Shown one piece after another: positions 58,886 to 64,000 of a stretch of 64,000 nt of DNA. This DNA comes from Thermoplasmata archaeon (GTDB lineage Archaea > Thermoplasmatota > Thermoplasmata > Lutacidiplasmatales > UBA184): NCBI GenBank assembly GCA_027314915.1, contig DAHUZZ010000005.1:46486-110485 (forward strand), given 5' to 3'. The translations under genes were made by a program, and so were the position numbers. How positions within the stretch are numbered: position 1 is the first letter of the stretch; every line of letters starts with the position of its first letter. The notes under the pieces are model-generated. The model was given only the letters and a program-made list of their open reading frames with translations, made no database searches and was not told the origin of the DNA.

Positions 58886-60055
58886 ATGCGCGAGGTCGCC
58901 GTCATCGGCGCCGGCATGACCCGGTTCGGCGAGCTCTGGGACCTCTCCTTCCGGGAGATCGGGATCGAGGCGGGGTTCCAGGCGCTCGTCGACGCCAAGC
59001 TCAGCTCGCACCAGCTGAACGCCTTCTACCTCGGCAACATGGCGAGCGGCTCGCTCCTCGAGCAGGAGCACATCGCCCCGCTCGTCATCGACTACGCCGG
59101 GCTCGCCGGCCACCACGTCGGGGCGATCCGGGTGGAGGCGGGCGGCGCCTCGGGCGCGGTCGCGCTCCACCAGGGCTACCTGGCGGTCGCGAGCGGCGCC
59201 TACGACTACGTGGTCGTGGGGGGCGCCGAGAAGCTCACGGACGTGCCGGACTTCACGGCGAACCGGATCTCCGGCTCCACCGCCGACCAGGAGTGGGAGT
59301 CGGTCTTCGGCGCGACGCTCCCGGGGCTCTGGGCCCTGGTCGCGCGCCGCCACATGCACGACTACGGCACGACGCGCGAGCAGCTCGCGCACGTCCCGGT
59401 CCAGGCCCACGCGATGGGCGCGAAGAACCCGAACGCGCACTTCCGCAACAAGATCACGCTCGAGACGGTCCTGGGCGCGGGCCCCGTGGCGGAGCCGCTC
59501 GGCGTCTTCGACTGCGCCCCGCTGAGCGACGGGGCGGCCGCCGTCGTGCTGGGGCCGATGGACGAGGCGAAGAAGCACCAGGAGATCCCGATCCGCATCG
59601 CGGCGAGCCAGGTCGCCTGCGACACGATGGCGCTCCAGCACCGCCGCGAACTCACCACGCTGGAGGCGACGGTCACGGCCGCCCGCCAGGCGTTCGCGCT
59701 GGCGCACCGGGCGCCGGCCGACGTGCAGGTCGCCGAGATCGACGACTCCTACTCCATCGCGGCGCTGGTCGCCCTCGAGGATTTGGGCTTCGCCGAGAAG
59801 GGGAAGAGCGGCGCGCTCTTCGCCCAGGGCGCCTTCGCCCCCGGGGCGAGGACGGTCGTGAACCCCTCCGGGGGGCTCAAGGCGCAGGGCCGGCCCTTCG
59901 GCGCCGTCGGCGTGGCGCAGGCGGTGGAGGTCGTGCGTCAGCTGCGCGGCCAGTCCGGCGAGCGCCAGGTCCCCGGGGCCCGCCTCGGGCTCACGCACAA
60001 CATCGGGGGGACGGGCGCCACGGCGGTCGTCCACCTTTTCGAGCGGGTGAACTAG
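58886..60055 (+). CDS. Acetyl-CoA acetyltransferase (thiolase)
   Basis: VAVIGAGMTRFGELWD, VEAGGASGAVALHQGYLAVASGAYDYVVVGGAEKLTD, NPSGGLKAQGRPFGAVG. Confidence 0.93.
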   Translation: MREVAVIGAGMTRFGELWDLSFREIGIEAGFQALVDAKLSSHQLNAFYLGNMASGSLLEQEHIAPLVIDYAGLAGHHVGAIRVEAGGASGAVALHQGYLAVASGAYDYVVVGGAEKLTDVPDFTANRISGSTADQEWESVFGATLPGLWALVARRHMHDYGTTREQLAHVPVQAHAMGAKNPNAHFRNKITLETVLGAGPVAEPLGVFDCAPLSDGAAAVVLGPMDEAKKHQEIPIRIAASQVACDTMALQHRRELTTLEATVTAARQAFALAHRAPADVQVAEIDDSYSIAALVALEDLGFAEKGKSGALFAQGAFAPGARTVVNPSGGLKAQGRPFGAVGVAQAVEVVRQLRGQSGERQVPGARLGLTHNIGGTGATAVVHLFERVN

Positions 60056-60067
60056 GGGGGAACGAAG

Positions 60068-60568
60068 ATGGCGACCACCATCGCACGGTACTGGCGCGAG
60101 ACGCCCCGACGGTACAACCTGGGCGGCAGCCGCTGCACGGTCTGCCGGACCATCTACTTCCCGCCCCGCTCCGTCTGCCCGAGCTGTTCCACGCATCGGC
60201 AGTCGCTCGGCAAGATGGAGCCCTTCCAGCTCTCCGGCGAGGGGGAGGTGTACTCGTTCTGCACCGTGCACGATGCCGCCGAGGGGTTCGAGATGGAGGT
60301 CCCCTACGTCCTCGCGCTGGTGAAGACACGGGAGGGCCCGCTGCTCACCGGTCAGGTCGTCGACCTGCCGGCGGAACGGGTCCGCATCGGGCTCAAGGTC
60401 CGGGCCACCTTCCGGAAGCTGAGGGAGGAGGGCAAGGCCGGCGTGATCCACTACGGGTACAAGTTCTCGCCCGCGGAGGAGCCGCCCCCGCACCGTCGCC
60501 CGGGACGTTCTTCGGAGCCGTCCCGATCGGGGACCCCGGCCCCCGAGGAAGGGCGCGTCCGGGCGTGA
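60068..60568 (+). CDS. DUF35 OB-fold/zinc-ribbon bridging protein
   Basis: RYNLGGSRCTVCRTIYFPPRSVCPSCSTHRQSLGKMEPFQLSGEGEVYSFCTVH. Confidence 0.92.
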   Translation: MATTIARYWRETPRRYNLGGSRCTVCRTIYFPPRSVCPSCSTHRQSLGKMEPFQLSGEGEVYSFCTVHDAAEGFEMEVPYVLALVKTREGPLLTGQVVDLPAERVRIGLKVRATFRKLREEGKAGVIHYGYKFSPAEEPPPHRRPGRSSEPSRSGTPAPEEGRVRA

Positions 60569-61332
60569 CCGCCGACCCGCGGCGCGAGCCGAAGTCGCCC
60601 GGCGCCCTCCCCTACGGGGACGAGACCTACGCGGACGGCTTCGCGGCCGGCTACGGCGAGGGGCTCCGCGAGGGGCTCCGGGAGGTCCTCGGCCATGTCA
60701 CGCGGGGCCACACGGTCGCCGAGCTGAGGATGCTGGTCGAGAGCCGGCTCGCGCGGATCCACGAGGACGTCGAGCTCAAGCGGAAGAGCCTCACGAACCC
60801 CCCGCAGCGGACCCCCTGGACCGCCCTCCTGAGGACCCCCCGGCCCGCGCCGCGGCCCGTGGGGGAGCCGGCCCTGCCGGAGTTCGCCTTCGGGCGGTCC
60901 TACCTCTTCCGGGAGGAGCGGCCCGACCGTGCGCTCGCCTTCCTGCGCCGGGTCGCCCCCGAGCACGCCCGGGTGCTCTGGGTGAGCCAGCAGCCCCCGC
61001 CCGAGCTCGGCGGGGGCGGGGCGGACCGGGTCGTCCCGATCCGGCCGACGGCGCGCGCCGGAGGGGACGGGAGCGTCCCGGGGGTCGGACCCGGCGAGAT
61101 CGCGGGCCGGATCCAGACGCTGTGCGGCGGCGGACCCCCGGTCGTCGTCTTCAGCGATGCGCTCGAATACCTCCTCTCCGAGTACGGTCCCGAGACGACC
61201 GTGCGGTTCGCGATGTGGCTTCCACCGTGGGCGCAGGAGTCCGGGGGCACCGCGATCGTCTCGCTCGATCCCGGTACGATGGCCGAGCAGGACCTGAGGA
61301 GGGTCCAGAAGGCCTTCACGAGCCTCGTCTAG
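60565..61332 (+). CDS. DUF835-like protein
   Basis: GTG start; C-terminal PVVVFSDALEYLLSEYGPETTVRFAMWLPPWAQESGGTAIVSLDPGTMAEQDLRRVQKA. Confidence 0.75.
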   Translation: MTADPRREPKSPGALPYGDETYADGFAAGYGEGLREGLREVLGHVTRGHTVAELRMLVESRLARIHEDVELKRKSLTNPPQRTPWTALLRTPRPAPRPVGEPALPEFAFGRSYLFREERPDRALAFLRRVAPEHARVLWVSQQPPPELGGGGADRVVPIRPTARAGGDGSVPGVGPGEIAGRIQTLCGGGPPVVVFSDALEYLLSEYGPETTVRFAMWLPPWAQESGGTAIVSLDPGTMAEQDLRRVQKAFTSLV

Positions 61333-61339
61333 CCCGAGC

Positions 61340-62548
61340 ATGGAGATCGCCTGCTTTTCCGACAGCTACCTTCCGATCCGCGACGGCGTGGCCGTCGAGG
61401 TGCACGCGCTCGCGCGCGCGCTCCAGCGGCTCGGCCACGGCGTGACGGTCTACGCCCCCGAGCCCGTCGCGGGCGCGCCGAGCCGGACCGAGGAGCTCGA
61501 CGGCGTCCCCGTCGTCCGGGTCCGGTCGCTCCCCGTCCCGATCTACCGCGAGTACCGGTGGGCGATGTTCCCGTTCCCCCATGTCGCCGGCCGCGACTTC
61601 GGCCAGAGCGTGGACGTCGTCCACGCGCACACGCCGGGGATCCTCGGCACGACGGCGCTCTTCGCCGCGCGCCGGTACCGGCGGCCGATCGTCGGCACCT
61701 TCCACACCGACGTCTACGCGGCCCGGGAGAGCTTCCAGAGCCACCGGCTGCTCAAGCTGTTCTTCTGGGTCGCCCGGTGGTACTCCCTGGGCGTGTACTA
61801 CCGGTGCGACGTGACCACGGTGCCGAGCCTGCCGGCCCGGGAGGCGCTGCTCTCGCACGCCCGCAAACCGTTCCGCCAGCCGGTCGAGGTGGTCCCCAAC
61901 GGGATCGAGGTCGACCGCTTCCGGCCGGGGCTCGGCGTGCCGGACTGGCGGAGCCGGTGCGGGTTCCCGGACGGCCCGCTCCTCACCTTCCTGGGCCGGC
62001 TCACCGCCGACAAGGGGATCCACCGGTTCCTGGACGCCCTGCACACCCTGCCGGCGGGCGAGCCGTGGTCGGCGGTCATCGCCGGCGGGGGGCCGGAGGA
62101 GCCCGCGATCCGGGCGCGGCTCCGTTCCGATCCCCGGCTCGCGTCCCGGGTCCGGTACGTGGGGCCCGTCGCCGAGGAGGAGAAGGCCGCGCTCCTCTCC
62201 CAGACCGACCTCTTCGTGCTGCCCTCGATCGCCGACACCTCCTCCCTCGCCGTGCTCGAGGCGATGGCCTCGGGGGCGGCCTGCGTGGTCTCGGACGTCG
62301 GCGGCCCCAGCGCCATCGTCCAGGAGGGGCGGACCGGACGGATCGTGCCGGTGGACGACCCGGCGCCGCTCCGGGGGATCCTGACGGAGCTGCTCGCCGA
62401 GCCGGCGCAGCGCGCGCGGCTCGCGGCGGCGGCGACGCGGTGGGTCCGCGACGAGGCCTCGATCGAGGCGACGGCGCGGCGCTTCGTCGCGCTCTACCGG
62501 GACGTGCTGGGCGAGGGAACGGTGCGCGGGACCCTCGCGCCCGGCTGA
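61340..62548 (+). CDS. Glycosyltransferase family 4
   Basis: MEIACFSDSYLPIRDGVAVEVHALARALQRLGH, VVPNGIEVDRFRPG, FVLPSIADTSSLAVLEAMASGAACVVSDVGG. Confidence 0.92.
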   Translation: MEIACFSDSYLPIRDGVAVEVHALARALQRLGHGVTVYAPEPVAGAPSRTEELDGVPVVRVRSLPVPIYREYRWAMFPFPHVAGRDFGQSVDVVHAHTPGILGTTALFAARRYRRPIVGTFHTDVYAARESFQSHRLLKLFFWVARWYSLGVYYRCDVTTVPSLPAREALLSHARKPFRQPVEVVPNGIEVDRFRPGLGVPDWRSRCGFPDGPLLTFLGRLTADKGIHRFLDALHTLPAGEPWSAVIAGGGPEEPAIRARLRSDPRLASRVRYVGPVAEEEKAALLSQTDLFVLPSIADTSSLAVLEAMASGAACVVSDVGGPSAIVQEGRTGRIVPVDDPAPLRGILTELLAEPAQRARLAAAATRWVRDEASIEATARRFVALYRDVLGEGTVRGTLAPG

Positions 62549-62677
62549 AGGGTCCCGGGGCGCGCGCCCGCGCCCGGGCGGAGGGGGCTTCGGGGCCCGG
62601 GACGCTCCTCGAGGCGGGCTCCACGGGAGGCTTATCTCCCTGGACGGACGTCGTACGGCTGGAAGGGTCCGAGCCTC

Positions 62678-63766
62678 GTGGCGCGTCCCACGTCGGAGGA
62701 GCTCAACGCGATCGCCCGGATGGGCGGCCCGACGGCGCACGCGCGCTACAGCGAGCTCGCGCTCAAGCGGGCGGTCGACGAGTACCTCCCGCGTCGCCGC
62801 GACATGATCGCGCCGGTGGAGCTCCGGGTCGACGGCCGGGCGTATCCGCACCTGTTCGCCGCCCTCGCGGAGGTCTCGGTGGCCTTCGGGGAGATCGAGC
62901 TTCGCCGGAAGGGAGCGCCCCCGGAACCGGCCCGGTGGGAGTTCCTGCGCCCGTTCGACCGCCTCACCGTGCGGAGCCAGGGCGGCAGCGAGGCCCAGAC
63001 CGGGCCCGAGCCCGCCCGGAGGGTCATGGCCCGCCTCCTCCTCCGCGAGCAGTACGTGCCCATGGCCGCGCCGGGGGAGCGCCCCGCTCCGCCGCCGTCC
63101 CGCCCGTCCCCCCGGCCCGAGCTCTTCAGCCCCGCGACGCTCGCCCGGTACCTCCGCGCCACGGGCGTCGTTCCGTTCGCCCTTGCGATCGCCGTCTACT
63201 ATCCCGACGAGCGGGTCCGCTACGAGGTCGATCTCCTCGACTCGCAGCTCGAGGTGGACCCCCGCAGCCGGCGGATCTCTCCCGAGCGGCGCGTCCGGCG
63301 CGCGGCCCGGATCGGGCACGCGGTCGACCTCCTCGCGAGCGGCGGGGAGCTGTCGATGCCGTCGATCCGCGCCCTCGAGACGGTGGTCGAGACGAACGGG
63401 CTCACCGCGGTGGAGATGGCCCCGGTCTTCGGGGGCGTCCGGGAGCTCGGGGCCTCGGCGCTCGACTCGCTCGTCGCCCGGAAGCTCCTCGCGCTCGATC
63501 CCCGATCGGGGGTGTACGCCCCCCGGCTCGACGCCATCACCGCCTCGGTCGCGCGCGCCCCCGGGGCGGCGAGCGCCTCGCGCGTGGACCCCCGGCTCCG
63601 ATCGAACCTGGCCGAGCTCATCGCCCAGGCGGAGGCCAAGGCGAGCTGCCCGCTCTGCGGCGATCCGCTCCCGACCCCGCGCCGCGGGATCCTGTGCGCG
63701 AAGTGCCAGTCCCTCGTCGGCGGGGGGAGCCCCTCCGCCCCGCCGGGCGAGCCGCGCGGAAGGTAG
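62678..63766 (+). CDS. Hypothetical protein with C-terminal zinc ribbon
   Basis: 362 aa; ASCPLCGDPLPTPRRGILCAKCQSL; GTG start, promoter GGCTTATCTCC. Confidence 0.65.
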   Translation: MARPTSEELNAIARMGGPTAHARYSELALKRAVDEYLPRRRDMIAPVELRVDGRAYPHLFAALAEVSVAFGEIELRRKGAPPEPARWEFLRPFDRLTVRSQGGSEAQTGPEPARRVMARLLLREQYVPMAAPGERPAPPPSRPSPRPELFSPATLARYLRATGVVPFALAIAVYYPDERVRYEVDLLDSQLEVDPRSRRISPERRVRRAARIGHAVDLLASGGELSMPSIRALETVVETNGLTAVEMAPVFGGVRELGASALDSLVARKLLALDPRSGVYAPRLDAITASVARAPGAASASRVDPRLRSNLAELIAQAEAKASCPLCGDPLPTPRRGILCAKCQSLVGGGSPSAPPGEPRGR

Positions 63767-63767
63767 G

Positions 63768-63874
63768 CGGGCCTGTCGGGAGTCTCCGCCCGGGAGCGTG
63801 GGCCTCCCGGACCTTTGAACCCGAGATTGCCGGCTTAGAAGGCCGGTACTTTATCCAGGCTAAGCTACAGGCCC
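63768..63874 (-). tRNA. tRNA-Arg(TCT) interrupted in the T-loop by a ~32-nt intron (about 63782-63813)
   Basis: Acceptor GGGCCTG/CAGGCCC-G; D-arm GCTT-AGCCTGGATA-AAGT; anticodon arm CCGGC-CTTCTAA-GCCGG; T-stem TCGGG/CCCGA split by GGTCCGGGAGGCCCACGCTCCCGGGCGGAGAC. Confidence 0.92.
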
Positions 63875-64000
63875 CAAGGGGAGTCCCGATTTTCGGGATT
63901 AACCCTTTCGGTGCGGCGGACGGCGTCTCGAGTCCAAGAATTAGTTCCCTTCCTGGCCCGACCGTCGGACACCCAGGCCTCGAGTGGAAAGAGGGGGTCC

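Noticed and set aside
1-64000. CRISPR arrays, transposases, integrases or prophage genes
   Set aside because: No regularly spaced direct repeats and no recognisable Cas, transposase, integrase or phage proteins seen.

Overview
A 64-kb window of a compact, high-GC archaeal chromosome. Gene content fits a respiring member of the Thermoplasmatota; that lineage call is inference. Most of the window is housekeeping: complex I nuoL-M-N, geranylgeranyl reductase and GGPP synthase, topoisomerase VI B/A, a copper P-type ATPase locus with a YHS protein and a CGNR zinc-finger protein, sucCD, coaBC, aEF-1beta, a giant AglB fused to a long repeat tail, a leuA/C/D/B-like cluster, two thiolase-DUF35 pairs (one with HMG-CoA synthase), korAB, tiaS, htpX, hisS, nadE, an archaeosine-type radical SAM enzyme, ribK, LSm, gltA and dnaK. 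No CRISPR array or mobile element was seen. The strongest unexpected signal is that all three tRNA genes I can find (His-GTG, Ala-GGC, Arg-TCT) are interrupted inside the T-loop. Each carries an insert that can be framed as exactly 32 nt, begins right after TTCAAA, folds as a hairpin, and ends in GGAGAN before the final T of the loop. This looks like a coherent family of non-canonical tRNA introns. Two small genes missing from the ORF track were also found by eye (rpl41e and a 47-aa YHS protein), plus a 56-aa zinc-ribbon gene, several palindromic operator candidates and a hairpin-rich non-coding block upstream of top6B.
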